Shown here: positions 36,028 to 44,625 of the stretch, piece by piece | Layout of the letters: each line of letters opens with the position of its first letter | Position numbering within the stretch: position 1 is the first letter of the stretch | Assembly (NCBI RefSeq): GCF_002115755.1 | Contig: NZ_JFKA01000001.1 | Coordinates: forward strand, 186,001 to 250,000 | Length of the DNA: 64,000 nucleotides | Source of the DNA: Thalassospira mesophila | GTDB lineage: Bacteria; Pseudomonadota; Alphaproteobacteria; Rhodospirillales; Thalassospiraceae | Direction: 5' to 3' | Notes under the pieces: model-generated | The model's input: only the letters and a program-made list of their open reading frames with translations | What the model was told of the DNA's origin: nothing | Database searches by the model: none | Made by a program: the position numbers and the translations under genes

Positions 36028-36573
36028 TCATTTTTGGCCAATGCAAAGGCGGGTGGAAACAGTGCAATTTGCTAAAATGGCGATCAGATCATTTTTTGCC
36101 AGCGCAATACATCCCTCGGTCCCGTCATAGGCCGGGCGGGCGATATGCATAAATATCGCCGACCCGCGCCCCGCTATGGCAGGGCTGTCATTGTGATCAA
36201 GAGCAACGATCACGTCATAGATATGGTCCTCGCGCCAAAGCTTTTCGTGGCTTTTGGCAAAGGGCAGGCGTACCGGGCGGTTATAGGCATCACTGTGCGG
36301 GTCATCACACCAGCCATCGTTTCGCACGAGCTGATAAACGGGCAGGGCGGTTTTAACGGGCGGGAGTCGGTCCGCACGATACATCACATAGCGCAAATTC
36401 CAGATACCGGTCGGGCTCGCCCCGTCGCCTTCGGTTTTGTCCGCGCGCATCCCGGTCTTGCCGATTGCTGCACGATAGGTTTGCCCGGCAAAGCTGAGGT
36501 CGCCGTCGGCATTGACGACAATGTCAGTATCTTTGCCATTTTTGGCAGGGTTCGGGGCAACACTATCCATCAA
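36028..36573 (-). CDS. L,D-transpeptidase (YkuD-fold) family protein without a signal peptide
   Basis: 181 aa. The YkuD-type catalytic core is visible: GDGASPTGIWNLRYVMYRADRLP (in parts 49-71), H143 in IFMHIARP and the nucleophile C155 in GTEGCIAL. L,D-transpeptidases form 3-3 peptidoglycan cross-links or attach proteins in the periplasm. No signal peptide or transmembrane helix precedes the domain in this frame, which is odd for that role. The start is one of two adjacent Met codons; a missed upstream exporting sequence is not apparent. Confidence 0.82.
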   Translation of the reverse strand: MMDSVAPNPAKNGKDTDIVVNADGDLSFAGQTYRAAIGKTGMRADKTEGDGASPTGIWNLRYVMYRADRLPPVKTALPVYQLVRNDGWCDDPHSDAYNRPVRLPFAKSHEKLWREDHIYDVIVALDHNDSPAIAGRGSAIFMHIARPAYDGTEGCIALAKNDLIAILANCTVSTRLCIGQK

Positions 36574-36762
36574 GTCCTACCTGTTACAGGGGCACGGTAC
36601 GCGGGCGGGATCAGAGGACCAGCGCGAAGATACATGAAGACACATATTGCGTGGCTTGTATGGCGCATATGTGACGCCGACGGCCATCTGATAGCAGAAA
36701 GTTGGTGTTGCTTTGTGTGCGGGTGATCTGACCAGATATATCACACCGGGCTGCTTGCAAGG

Positions 36763-36797
36763 ATGAAAACAACAACGCCCCGCATTTCTGCGAGGCG
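36763..36797 (-). terminator. Terminator after ppa
   Basis: On the minus strand CGCCTCGC pairs with GCGGGGCG (one G-U), 6-nt loop, followed by TTGTTGTTTT. It lies about 50 nt past the ppa stop. Confidence 0.7.
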
Positions 36798-36846
36798 CTG
36801 ATGTCGTTTATGCCTGTCGTATTGGAACAATCCGCAACAGGCGAAA

Positions 36847-37371
36847 TTATTTTGCGAAACGTTCAATCGCAGCATTGATCAGCTCGGCGGCGGTGTCTGC
36901 ACCTTTCCAGCCGGTGACCTTTACCCATTTGCCTTTTTCCAGATCCTTGTAGCGTTCAAAGAAATGCTGGATCTGGTCGCGCAGGATTTCGGGCAGGTCT
37001 TCGTGCGATTTGATGTCCTTGTAATAAGGATCAACCTTTTCGTGCGGCACGCAGATCAGTTTTTCGTCCATGCCGGCTTCGTCTTCCATCATCAGCACGC
37101 CAATCGGGCGCGCCCGAATGACCGAACCGGCAACAACGGGCTGGCGGAACATGACCATGGCATCAACCGGGTCGCCATCGTCCCCCAGGGTGTTGGGAAT
37201 GAAGCCGTAATTGACCGGATAATACATCGAGGTATGCAGGAAACGGTCAACGAACAAGGCACCGGAATCCTTGTCGACTTCGTATTTTACCGGCCCGCCC
37301 TGCGGGATTTCGATAACAACATTGACGTCCCAGGGAACGTCTTTACCAACCGCAATCTTGCTGAGGTCCAT
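36847..37371 (-). CDS. ppa: Inorganic pyrophosphatase
   Basis: Family I soluble pyrophosphatase that drives biosynthesis by hydrolysing PPi. The 174-aa protein has the signature DGDPVD (65-70), the earlier metal/substrate residues in [19 protein letters not shown] (in parts 19-37) and [12 protein letters not shown]. Length and start are typical. It is probably monocistronic, with its own terminator. Confidence 0.97.
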   Translation of the reverse strand: MDLSKIAVGKDVPWDVNVVIEIPQGGPVKYEVDKDSGALFVDRFLHTSMYYPVNYGFIPNTLGDDGDPVDAMVMFRQPVVAGSVIRARPIGVLMMEDEAGMDEKLICVPHEKVDPYYKDIKSHEDLPEILRDQIQHFFERYKDLEKGKWVKVTGWKGADTAAELINAAIERFAK

Positions 37372-37536
37372 CGGGGAAACACCCTTTCGCGTTTGCTTCA
37401 GATCGCCCGTTGCCGGGCTTTGATATTGGATCCACCTGCGCGCCTTTGGCGGGCGTGCAAAAATGATGCGGCCCTTTTATCGCGAAATTCGCCATGTTCC
37501 AAGAACGCGCTTGTGCGTCATTGGTCGGGTATGAAT

Positions 37537-38385
37537 TTATTCGGCGGCTTCGGGGGATAAAAACATGCTTTTCCCCGGTAGAAACCGGGATGTGTCCTGC
37601 TCAAGATTCTTGAAATGAACCCCGTTATTATCAGAACCGGCATGACGCTGGGTAATTTTGCGCCCATGAAACAGATGCAAAACCGGCGAGCTGTATTCCA
37701 GATTTATGCGCCGCAAACCGGACCTTAGCAACCGCAGGACAAAATCCGAATCTTCCATCCCGTGACCTTCATAGGCTTCATCAAAGCCTGCAACCCGGTC
37801 AATATCGCTGCGGAAAACAGCAAGATTGCAGGTTTGAGCCTTTTTCCAGCAATTTTCGTGTTTCCACAGGCTTTTGTCAGACTGTGGCATCGGCACAAAC
37901 TGGAACGGGCGGTTACATTGCCCGCCCAACCCCAGCCCGAACAGGGCAATACGGGGCCATTTGTGAAAAGCGGGTTGTGCGCGCAACAAAAATTCGGTGA
38001 AGCGACGCTTTAGAAAAACCCGTTTGCCGGTCACAAAGCAGCCCGGGGTTGCGGCCTGGCGATGGCGGGCAATAAAATCGGGCATGACACAGCAATCACC
38101 GTCGATAAATACCACCAAATCGCCATGACACAGCGATAGCGCCCCGTTTCTGGCGCGGGCAACGCGAAAACCGGAGTCTTCTTGCCAGAAATGATGAACG
38201 GGGACGGGGGAGTTTTCTGCAAAACTGTCGATAAGATTGCGGGTTTCGCTATCGGAGCCGTCATCAGCAATGACGATTTCAAAATGCCGGTCTTTCTGGT
38301 CAGCCAATGACTGTAAAACCATGGCAAGTGCGGTAGACCAGTTATAGGTGGTCACGATAACCGATACCAGATTTACCTTAGACAT
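37537..38385 (-). CDS. Family 2 glycosyltransferase
   Basis: Nucleotide-sugar-dependent glycosyltransferase. The ATG at 38385 follows GGGGGGAAG and gives 282 aa (MSKVNLVSVIVTTYNW); an in-frame extension of 72 codons upstream looks non-coding. GT-A features: VIADDGSDS (38-46), metal-binding D95-G-D97 and a C-terminal GHGMEDSDFVLRLLRSG of the galactosyltransferase-C type. No membrane helix. Substrate unknown; the surface-polysaccharide genes elsewhere in the window suggest LPS or capsule modification. Confidence 0.85.
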   Translation of the reverse strand: MSKVNLVSVIVTTYNWSTALAMVLQSLADQKDRHFEIVIADDGSDSETRNLIDSFAENSPVPVHHFWQEDSGFRVARARNGALSLCHGDLVVFIDGDCCVMPDFIARHRQAATPGCFVTGKRVFLKRRFTEFLLRAQPAFHKWPRIALFGLGLGGQCNRPFQFVPMPQSDKSLWKHENCWKKAQTCNLAVFRSDIDRVAGFDEAYEGHGMEDSDFVLRLLRSGLRRINLEYSSPVLHLFHGRKITQRHAGSDNNGVHFKNLEQDTSRFLPGKSMFLSPEAAE

Positions 38386-38486
38386 CTTCCCCCCGGTCGA
38401 GATCTGATTAACGCCAGCATCACTCTGAACAATATTGTGCCCAAAAGTTGTACAGGTCCGGCGGGTGTTTCGCAACCAGATGAAGG

Positions 38487-39416
38487 TTACAGATGTGTGT
38501 TTTCGCGCGACTGCGGGCCGATCTGGTCGCGAATCCAGCTTGCGGCAGCCATCACGGCGGGGTCGCGTTCGCGCGACGGGCGGATCAGCAACCGGTACCA
38601 CCAGCTTGACATGAAATCGGGAAAATTCAGCGCGACCAGTTCACCGCGATCAACATATTTGCGCGCCACCACATCGGTGCTCGCCACAATGCCGTGGCCT
38701 TCGCGGGCGGCTTCCAGCGCCCAGATATGGTGACTGAATGTCCAGCAATCGCCCAGGGCGAAATTTGTTTCCTCGAACCAGGAATTGATTTGCGAAAACT
38801 GTTCGCTGTCGCTGTCGATCAGCAAAATATCGCGCGGTTCAAGGCGTGCGACATCGACATTGTTTTTGTTAAAGCCGCGCCGTTCCAGCCATTGCGGGGA
38901 GACCAGGGCATGGTAAATTTCCGGCGTTAAAAGCTCCATCGTCCAGCCTTCCGGGCCGGGCAGGTCCTTGGGCGCGATTTGCAGGGCGATGTCAATTTCA
39001 AGCGGATCAAGGTCGTCGTCAAATTCGATTTTACGAAACTGAACCGGAATATCGCCCGGAATTGCGCTGCGCAGACTTTCCAGTTCTTCAATCAGGATGC
39101 TCAGGGCCGGGGTTGCCAGCGCACCAATGCGAATGGCCCGGCCCTTGTCAGGGCCGATTTCGCTGGTGATGCCGGAAATATCATCAAGGGCAGCGGTTAA
39201 GCGGGGCAATAACTGGCGCGCCGATTTGGTTAACGATAATCCGCGTCCCTTGCGCACAAACAGCACAACACCAACGCTTTCCTCAAGCTGGCGCAACTGG
39301 TGGCTGATTGCACTTTGGGTAACATTCAGCTCCTCGGCGGCATCTTTCACGCTTTGATGGCGGGCGGTGGCTTCAAAGGCGACAAGGGCGCGAAGGGGCG
39401 GTAATTTGCGACGCAT
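38487..39416 (-). CDS. LysR-family regulator (GcvA-like)
   Basis: 309 aa with an N-terminal winged helix (LPPLRALVAFEATARHQSVKDAAEELNVTQSAISHQLRQLE, in parts 5-46) and a periplasmic-binding-like effector domain. The start RRKLPPLRAL and the C-terminal WYRLLIRPSRERDP fit the GcvA-like branch. It is divergent from the DMT transporter gene, the usual layout for a LysR regulator and its target. A candidate operator sits in the gap. Confidence 0.88.
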   Translation of the reverse strand: MRRKLPPLRALVAFEATARHQSVKDAAEELNVTQSAISHQLRQLEESVGVVLFVRKGRGLSLTKSARQLLPRLTAALDDISGITSEIGPDKGRAIRIGALATPALSILIEELESLRSAIPGDIPVQFRKIEFDDDLDPLEIDIALQIAPKDLPGPEGWTMELLTPEIYHALVSPQWLERRGFNKNNVDVARLEPRDILLIDSDSEQFSQINSWFEETNFALGDCWTFSHHIWALEAAREGHGIVASTDVVARKYVDRGELVALNFPDFMSSWWYRLLIRPSRERDPAVMAAASWIRDQIGPQSRENTHL

Positions 39417-39489
39417 GATGGTTTTCCGCTAACAGGCATTGTGGGCTGGTTCTGTTTAACAGGAGCGGTGTTTTGTTTGGCACAAAATT

Positions 39490-39509
39490 TTCTCATCGGT
39501 TGGTGAAAA
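39490..39509. promoter_or_regulatory. Candidate LysR-type operator
   Basis: Near-perfect inverted repeat TTCTCA-N8-TGAAAA (one mismatch) between the divergent lysR-type gene and the DMT transporter gene. Confidence 0.35.
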
Positions 39510-39664
39510 CTCTTCATTCGTTTTTTTCAAGCGTTCCGGGCAAGATGCCATCCAGAGAGGGTTTCCAGACCCTATGTCTCCTTGCGCCACCCGCAGTATC
39601 TGACTGATCCAGGCTTTGGAAACTCCCTCTTTACCCTTTTCAGATCGAATACAGGAAATTGGTC

Positions 39665-40624
39665 ATGACCCGGACGCTGGCGCGCCTGAGCGGAAATTTG
39701 CGCGGCGTTTTATGGATGACAGCCGCAATGGCATCGGGCGTTTGTGTCGATGTCTGCGCCAAGCTGGTCGCAGCTGAAATTCCAACCGCCCAGATTTTGG
39801 CGATGCGCGCCATTCTGACCGTGGTGGTTTTTGTGGTTATTGTGATGTGTATTGGCACACGGCATGTGCGCACCCGCCGGCCGATGGCGCATATCGCGCG
39901 CGGGGTGCTGTGGTATGGCTCGCTTTTTTGCGTGTTTTTTGCCCTGCGGCAAATGAGCATCAGCGAGGTTAATGCCTATCTGTTCATCGAAGCCTTGCTG
40001 ACGGTCATGCTTGCGGTGGTGTTTTTTGGTGAAAAACTGACCGGTCGTAAAATTGCTGCCACCTTGCTGGGGCTGGTCGGTGTCTGGGTGATGTGTGTGC
40101 CCAAAATGAATGGCTTTGGCGTACCGCTGGGCATTGCGGCGGCCTTGGTCGGGGCGTTTTGTTTTTCGGCGCAAACCCTGTTTGCCAAAATTATGGTTCG
40201 TACCGAAACCAACTTTTCCATGTTGTTCTGGCCCCAATTGATTGCCGTGGTGATCTGGTTGCCCGTCGCCATTATCATGTGGAAACCGGCGGGATTTGCC
40301 GATTGGGCGTTTTCGGGCGGGGCCGGTTTTTTTGCCATGTCGACCAATTATATGGTGTTGCGCGCGGTGCGCGTGGCCGATGCCAGTGTTATTTCGCCCG
40401 CTGCCTATACCGCATTGCCATTTTCCATCGCCATGGATCTGATTTTTTTCGACATGTTGCCGATGCCGATTGTTTTTGTCGGTGCCGGGCTGGTGGTGTT
40501 TGCCGTGACGCTGCTGGATTTTAAAGGCGGGGTCAAACCGGCCATTGCCGATGCCGATGATGCAAAATCCCTGACAGCAAAAGCCCCGTCGGCGGGTGAT
40601 TGTACCGCCGACGCGCGGGTTTGA
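39665..40624 (+). CDS. DMT-family transporter (EamA type)
   Basis: 319-aa inner-membrane protein with ten hydrophobic segments in two EamA-like halves; the first begins GVLWMTAAMASGVCVDVCAKLV and includes the conserved YLFIEALLTVMLAVVFFGEKLT (in parts). It has a soluble, charged C-terminal tail. The ATG follows AGGAA; a TTG two codons upstream is less likely. Probably exports or imports a small metabolite under control of the divergent LysR regulator; the substrate is not readable from sequence. Confidence 0.85.
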   Translation: MTRTLARLSGNLRGVLWMTAAMASGVCVDVCAKLVAAEIPTAQILAMRAILTVVVFVVIVMCIGTRHVRTRRPMAHIARGVLWYGSLFCVFFALRQMSISEVNAYLFIEALLTVMLAVVFFGEKLTGRKIAATLLGLVGVWVMCVPKMNGFGVPLGIAAALVGAFCFSAQTLFAKIMVRTETNFSMLFWPQLIAVVIWLPVAIIMWKPAGFADWAFSGGAGFFAMSTNYMVLRAVRVADASVISPAAYTALPFSIAMDLIFFDMLPMPIVFVGAGLVVFAVTLLDFKGGVKPAIADADDAKSLTAKAPSAGDCTADARV

Positions 40625-40645
40625 TCCTGTTTGCCGGTATAACGC

Positions 40646-40993
40646 TTATCTGTCGTGATGATGATGCGAATCGGTTGGTACGTCGTCACGCGCGGTCATG
40701 CCGTAATCACGCATCACATCGGCAACCCGCAGGCGGTAATCCTGAAAGACCTGGTTACGGCCTTTGTTTTGGGCGGCGCGATGCTCGCCAAGGTTTCGCC
40801 ATGCCTTAACCGCCTCTTCATCGCGCCAGAACGACAGCGATAAAATTTTGCCCGGCGTGGTGATGCTTTCAAACCGTTCAATCGATATAAAACCGTCAAT
40901 GTCATCAAGCAAAGGCCGCAGTGCGCCCGCGATATCGAAATACTCGTTTATCCTGTCAGGTTTGGGCATTACTTCAAAAATAACAGCAATCAT
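40646..40993 (-). CDS. Antibiotic biosynthesis monooxygenase (ABM)-domain protein
   Basis: 115 aa with a dimeric alpha/beta-barrel (ABM) pattern: IAVIFEVMPKPDRINEYFDIA, then GFISIERFES, then ILSLSFWRDEEAVKAWRNLGEHRAAQ. Such proteins may oxidise small aromatic compounds or bind haem, but many have no known activity. The C-terminus ends DSHHHHDR, a natural His cluster that could bind metal. It overlaps the NIPSNAP-like gene by 4 nt and belongs to the same operon. Confidence 0.82.
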   Translation of the reverse strand: MIAVIFEVMPKPDRINEYFDIAGALRPLLDDIDGFISIERFESITTPGKILSLSFWRDEEAVKAWRNLGEHRAAQNKGRNQVFQDYRLRVADVMRDYGMTARDDVPTDSHHHHDR

Positions 40994-41319
40994 GGTGCGA
41001 TCCTTTTGCCATGCGGGCCAGAGGCCAGGCGGTAAAACTGCCGGTCTTCGCGGCGAATAAACTGTTCTTTTTGCGCAAAGCGGTAATTTTCCTGCCCCAG
41101 CGGATCATTTTGCAAGCGCTGGCGATAGGTCTCATAGGCCGCCAGATCGGGCAGCGAATAAACTCCGTAGGCGGTGGTGGTGGTGCCTTCATGCGGGGCG
41201 AAATAGCCAATCAGGTCCGCCCCGCAACGCGGGATCGCCTGGCCCCAGTTGCGTGCATACTCCGCAAAGGCCTCTTTTTTATAAGGGTCAATTTCATAGC
41301 GGATAAAACAGGTCAGCAT
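40990..41319 (-). CDS. NIPSNAP-family small protein
   Basis: 109 aa from an ATG with GGAGCC upstream (MLTCFIRYEIDPYKKEAF). The core resembles NIPSNAP: two ferredoxin-like halves, GTTTTAYGVYSLPDLAAYETYRQRL (in parts) and RFAQKEQFIRREDRQFYR. The function of bacterial NIPSNAP proteins is unclear. It ends in an ATGA overlap with the ABM gene, so the two are translationally coupled, and it follows a DMT transporter on the same strand. Confidence 0.82.
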   Translation of the reverse strand: MLTCFIRYEIDPYKKEAFAEYARNWGQAIPRCGADLIGYFAPHEGTTTTAYGVYSLPDLAAYETYRQRLQNDPLGQENYRFAQKEQFIRREDRQFYRLASGPHGKRIAP

Positions 41320-41365
41320 TTTAAGGCTCCTTGGTCGCGCAAAAATTAAACTGATGGTCAGGAAA

Positions 41366-42280
41366 TTATGCGGGTTTGGCAGCAATCGGGTGCGGTTTGC
41401 GCGGCCAGTTAATAATGGCGACTCCGATCAGGGCACAGAAAATGCCAGCCAATGTCAGCGGGCCGATTGTCTCGCCCAGCAACAAAACCCCCAGCGCAAC
41501 GCCAATTCCGGCGCGCAAATAGCTTTGGCTGGCCACCCCCATTGATCCCAGTGTGCGCACCAGCCGGAAATAAATCATCAAGGCGACACCGGTGCAAAAT
41601 ACCGACAGCACAAGGACTGCGATAATTGTTTGGGGTGCTGGCGTTAAGGTCCATGGCTGGTCAAGCAACAGGCTGGCCGGGAGCAGACAGATACTGGCCC
41701 AGATCATGGTGCCCGCAGCTGTGACAGTGGCGGGAAGCTTGCTAAACCGTTTGCCATAAATGGCACCGCAGGCATACAGCAGGGCGCCGAGCAATATGGC
41801 GGCCTGTCCGCCAATATCGGCCCCAAGGCCGTTTAAAACACCGGGGCCGACAACCATGATCACGCCTGAAACACCCAGCATTGCGCCGATCAGTTTGGTT
41901 TTGTTGACTGTTTCGTGGCGGGTGACAAACAGGGTGATGAAAAACAGAAAAACCGGCGATGTGGAATTCAGCACGCTGGCAAGCCCGCTATCGACATATT
42001 GCTGGCCCCACGCCAGAACCGTCCAGGCTCCGATGGAATTGAAAATTGCCTGCAGCAGTAACATTCGCCATGTTTTGCCATCACGGGGAAATTTGTCGCC
42101 TTGCCAGATAACAATGCCGGTCAAAAACAGGGCAGCAATGCCTACCCGCATCGCAATCAGGGTGATGGGGGGAATGTCCTCAAGCGCAATTTTGATGAAA
42201 ATATAGGACGAACCCCACAAAAGGGCGAGAATAGCCAGCAACAGAAACTCGGTTGCCAAGGTGGTTTTAGGGCTGTGCAT
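41366..42280 (-). CDS. DMT-family transporter (EamA type)
   Basis: 304 aa with ten hydrophobic segments in two EamA repeats (LALLWGSSYIFIKIALEDIPP; SPVFLFFITLFVTRHE; GVALGVLLLGETIGPLTLAG). It is the first gene of a minus-strand unit with the NIPSNAP and ABM genes and is divergent from an ArsR-type regulator. Inference: export of a compound acted on by the two small proteins. Confidence 0.87.
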   Translation of the reverse strand: MHSPKTTLATEFLLLAILALLWGSSYIFIKIALEDIPPITLIAMRVGIAALFLTGIVIWQGDKFPRDGKTWRMLLLQAIFNSIGAWTVLAWGQQYVDSGLASVLNSTSPVFLFFITLFVTRHETVNKTKLIGAMLGVSGVIMVVGPGVLNGLGADIGGQAAILLGALLYACGAIYGKRFSKLPATVTAAGTMIWASICLLPASLLLDQPWTLTPAPQTIIAVLVLSVFCTGVALMIYFRLVRTLGSMGVASQSYLRAGIGVALGVLLLGETIGPLTLAGIFCALIGVAIINWPRKPHPIAAKPA

Positions 42281-42345
42281 GATGGATCCTGCATCGGGGA
42301 AGCATAAGAACTTTGGCCATTATGCTGATTGTGCGACCGCGATGT

Positions 42346-42361
42346 TTCGATTAGCATCGAA
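42346..42361. promoter_or_regulatory. Perfect palindrome next to the arsR-type start codon
   Basis: TTCGAT-TAGC-ATCGAA, 6-bp perfect arms, ending 2 nt before the ATG at 42364. The short gap between the divergent genes makes an operator for the ArsR-type protein likely. Confidence 0.5.
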
Positions 42362-42363
42362 CT

Positions 42364-43059
42364 ATGAAAGAAGGACCGGACATTGCCCGTGTGGCAGCAT
42401 TAATTGGTGATCCGGCGCGGGCAAATATGCTGACTGCGCTGATGGCGGGCCGTGCCTTAACTGCAACCGAGCTGGCACAGGAAGCCGGGGTAACGGCGCA
42501 AACGGCCAGTTCCCACCTGGCAAAACTGCAAGAAGGCGGCATTGTTGAAGGCCGCAAGCAGGGGCGGCATCGGTATTTCACCCTTGGTAATGCCGATATC
42601 GTTGAATTGCTGGAAACCTTGATGGGCATTGCCCAGCGCACCGGTCATAACCGGGTGCGCACCGGGCCCAAAGACCCGGCCTTGCGCAAGGCCCGCATTT
42701 GTTACGACCATTTGGCCGGGGAAATGGGGGTGGCCTTGTTTGAAAATCTGCAACAGCGCCAGCTGGTCAGTTTTGAGCCCGGCGGCGATATCAAACTGAC
42801 CGACGCCGGGGCAGGCTTCGTCACCGCCTTTGGCCTTGATCTGGACCATATGCGGCAATTGCGCCGCCCGTTATGCCGCGAATGCCTGGACTGGTCGATG
42901 CGTCGGTCGCATCTGGCCGGGGCGTTGGGGGCGGGGCTGTTGCAACGGATGCTTGATCTGGGCTGGGCGCGGCGGTTACGCGATTCGCGCGTGGTGGATT
43001 TTACCCCTACCGGTGAGCGGGCTTTTTACGATTTGTTTTCGTCCCTGCCCAATAGCTGA
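42364..43059 (+). CDS. ArsR-family HTH regulator with a C-terminal extension
   Basis: 231 aa. The N-terminal winged helix (DIARVAALIGDPARANMLTALMAGRALTATELAQEAGVTAQTASSHLAKL, in parts 6-56) is ArsR-type. The C-terminal half contains a Cys pair context (RRPLCRECLDWSMRRSHLAGALG) and a final GWARRLRDSRVVDFTPTGERAF, as in the long MarR/ArsR-like regulators found next to DMT or NIPSNAP genes. Its 3' end overlaps the convergent sirtuin gene by 34 nt. Confidence 0.85.
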   Translation: MKEGPDIARVAALIGDPARANMLTALMAGRALTATELAQEAGVTAQTASSHLAKLQEGGIVEGRKQGRHRYFTLGNADIVELLETLMGIAQRTGHNRVRTGPKDPALRKARICYDHLAGEMGVALFENLQQRQLVSFEPGGDIKLTDAGAGFVTAFGLDLDHMRQLRRPLCRECLDWSMRRSHLAGALGAGLLQRMLDLGWARRLRDSRVVDFTPTGERAFYDLFSSLPNS

Positions 43060-43787
43060 TCGACAAACGCCGGAACCGTTTGGGTGGCCGGACCATAAAT
43101 ACCGTTATCAAACAGGCTGGCCCCGTCGCTGGGTTCAAGGTTGATTTCGATGGTTTCCGCTTCGGCCTGATGGTGGGCAAATTCAACAAACCCGGCGGCG
43201 GGATAAACATTTCCCGATGTGCCAATTGATATAAACAGCCCGCATTTTTCCAGCGCGCGGTAAATCCGCTCCATTTCCAGTGGCATTTCACCAAACCATA
43301 CAATATGGGGCCGCAAGCTTCCTTTATGGCCGCATTGGGCGCACTTATCCTCGCTGCCAAGGTCATCTTGCCACGGGGAAATGGCGTTGCAATGAAGGCA
43401 CTGCACCTTGAACAGTTCGCCGTGCATGTGGATCAGGTTTTGGCTGCCCGCGCGACCGTGCAAATCATCAATGTTTTGCGTCACCAGCAACACATCGCCG
43501 GGCCAGTTTTGTTCCAGATCGGCAAGGGCATGGTGCGCGGCATTGGGGATTACGGCGGGGTCATGCAGAATTTTTCGCCGGTCATTATAAAAGCTGTGGA
43601 CCAGGGCGGGGTTGTTTTCAAACGCCTCGGGCGTCGCAACTTCGGAAATATCGTATTTCGCCCAGATCCCGTCGGGGTCGCGAAAGGTATGCAACCCGCT
43701 TTCGCGTGATATGCCAGCCCCGGTTAAAATAACAATCGGGGCGGCCTCATCACGCAAGACATCTATGACAGCGCGCGAAAGTGACAT
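43026..43787 (-). CDS. cobB: NAD-dependent protein deacylase (sirtuin, CobB type)
   Basis: Removes acyl groups from lysines using NAD+. The 253-aa protein has GAGIS (23-27), TQNID (103-107), the catalytic His in HMHGEL (about 122) and zinc ligands C130, C133, C149 and C152. Y67-x-x-R70 (SFYNDRRK) is the residue pair linked to desuccinylase/demalonylase activity in CobB/SIRT5-class sirtuins. Convergent overlap with the arsR-type gene. Confidence 0.92.
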   Translation of the reverse strand: MSLSRAVIDVLRDEAAPIVILTGAGISRESGLHTFRDPDGIWAKYDISEVATPEAFENNPALVHSFYNDRRKILHDPAVIPNAAHHALADLEQNWPGDVLLVTQNIDDLHGRAGSQNLIHMHGELFKVQCLHCNAISPWQDDLGSEDKCAQCGHKGSLRPHIVWFGEMPLEMERIYRALEKCGLFISIGTSGNVYPAAGFVEFAHHQAEAETIEINLEPSDGASLFDNGIYGPATQTVPAFVDQLLGRDENKS

Positions 43788-43871
43788 GACGAACCCTGTA
43801 TTTATGTGTGATTACAATTTGTTTAACTCAATATTTGAATTAATTTATCAATAGTGTCGGCCAAGCTTAAA

Positions 43872-43909
43872 AAAAATGGCCCAATCACCAGGGGTGAGGG
43901 GCCATTTTT
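43872..43909 (-). terminator. Terminator after grpE
   Basis: An AAAAATGGCCC/GGGCCATTTTT stem with an inner CACC/GGTG pairing. A- and T-runs on both sides make it bidirectional. Confidence 0.9.
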
Positions 43910-43931
43910 GCGAAATCAATGTGTTAGCCGG

Positions 43932-44573
43932 TTATGCGGATGTATCAACATTGCTGCCCGGTTCGCTGCCCGCATCGGGCGCAGAACCTTCGGGTTTTTT
44001 GGCAACGCCAACCATTGCCGGGCGCAACAGCCGGTCCTTGATCACATAACCTGCCTGCATCACCTGGGCGACATGGCCTTCGGGATGCTCGGCACTGGGC
44101 ATTTCAAACACGGCCTGATGTTTGTTCGGGTCCAGCTTTTCGCCCAGCGGTTCCATCTTTTTGATGCCGTTCTGCTCGAACGACTTCAACAGGGTGCGCT
44201 CGGTCATTTCAACGCCTTCGATCAGCGTTTTCATGGCTTCGTTCTGATTGGCACCATCGCCGGCGGCTTCAAGGGCGCGACGCAAATTGTCGCCGACATC
44301 CAGAAGATCGCGGGCAAATTTGGCAATCGCGTAATTGGCCGAATCCTCGACATCCTTTTTCGCCCGACGGCGAATGTTTTCGGCTTCGGCGGCGGTCCGT
44401 AACATGCGGTCCTTCAGTTCGGCATTTTCAGCCTGAAGGGTCGCGATCATTTCATCGGCTTCACTTGCCCCGTCCTGCGCAATGTCTTCCTGCGCGGCTT
44501 CTTCGGCGGCAACCTGCTCGGCCGGTGTGGCATCCTGCATTTCTTCGTTCGTGTTTTTTGCGGTTTCCGTCAT
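43932..44573 (-). CDS. grpE: Nucleotide exchange factor GrpE
   Basis: Co-chaperone that releases ADP from DnaK. The ATG at 44573 (MTETAKNTNEE) gives 213 aa. It has an acidic, Ala/Glu-rich N-terminus, a long coiled coil (MIATLQAENAELKDRMLRTAAEAENIRRR, in parts) and the C-terminal beta domain (HQAVFEMPSAEHPEGHVAQVMQAGYVIKDRLLRPAMVGVA, in parts). dnaK is not in the window. It follows hrcA with a 52-nt gap. Confidence 0.95.
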   Translation of the reverse strand: MTETAKNTNEEMQDATPAEQVAAEEAAQEDIAQDGASEADEMIATLQAENAELKDRMLRTAAEAENIRRRAKKDVEDSANYAIAKFARDLLDVGDNLRRALEAAGDGANQNEAMKTLIEGVEMTERTLLKSFEQNGIKKMEPLGEKLDPNKHQAVFEMPSAEHPEGHVAQVMQAGYVIKDRLLRPAMVGVAKKPEGSAPDAGSEPGSNVDTSA

Positions 44574-44625
44574 GTGTTGGACTACCTTCACTTGTTGTGT
44601 GGCCTGGCACGCAGCGCCACAAAAT

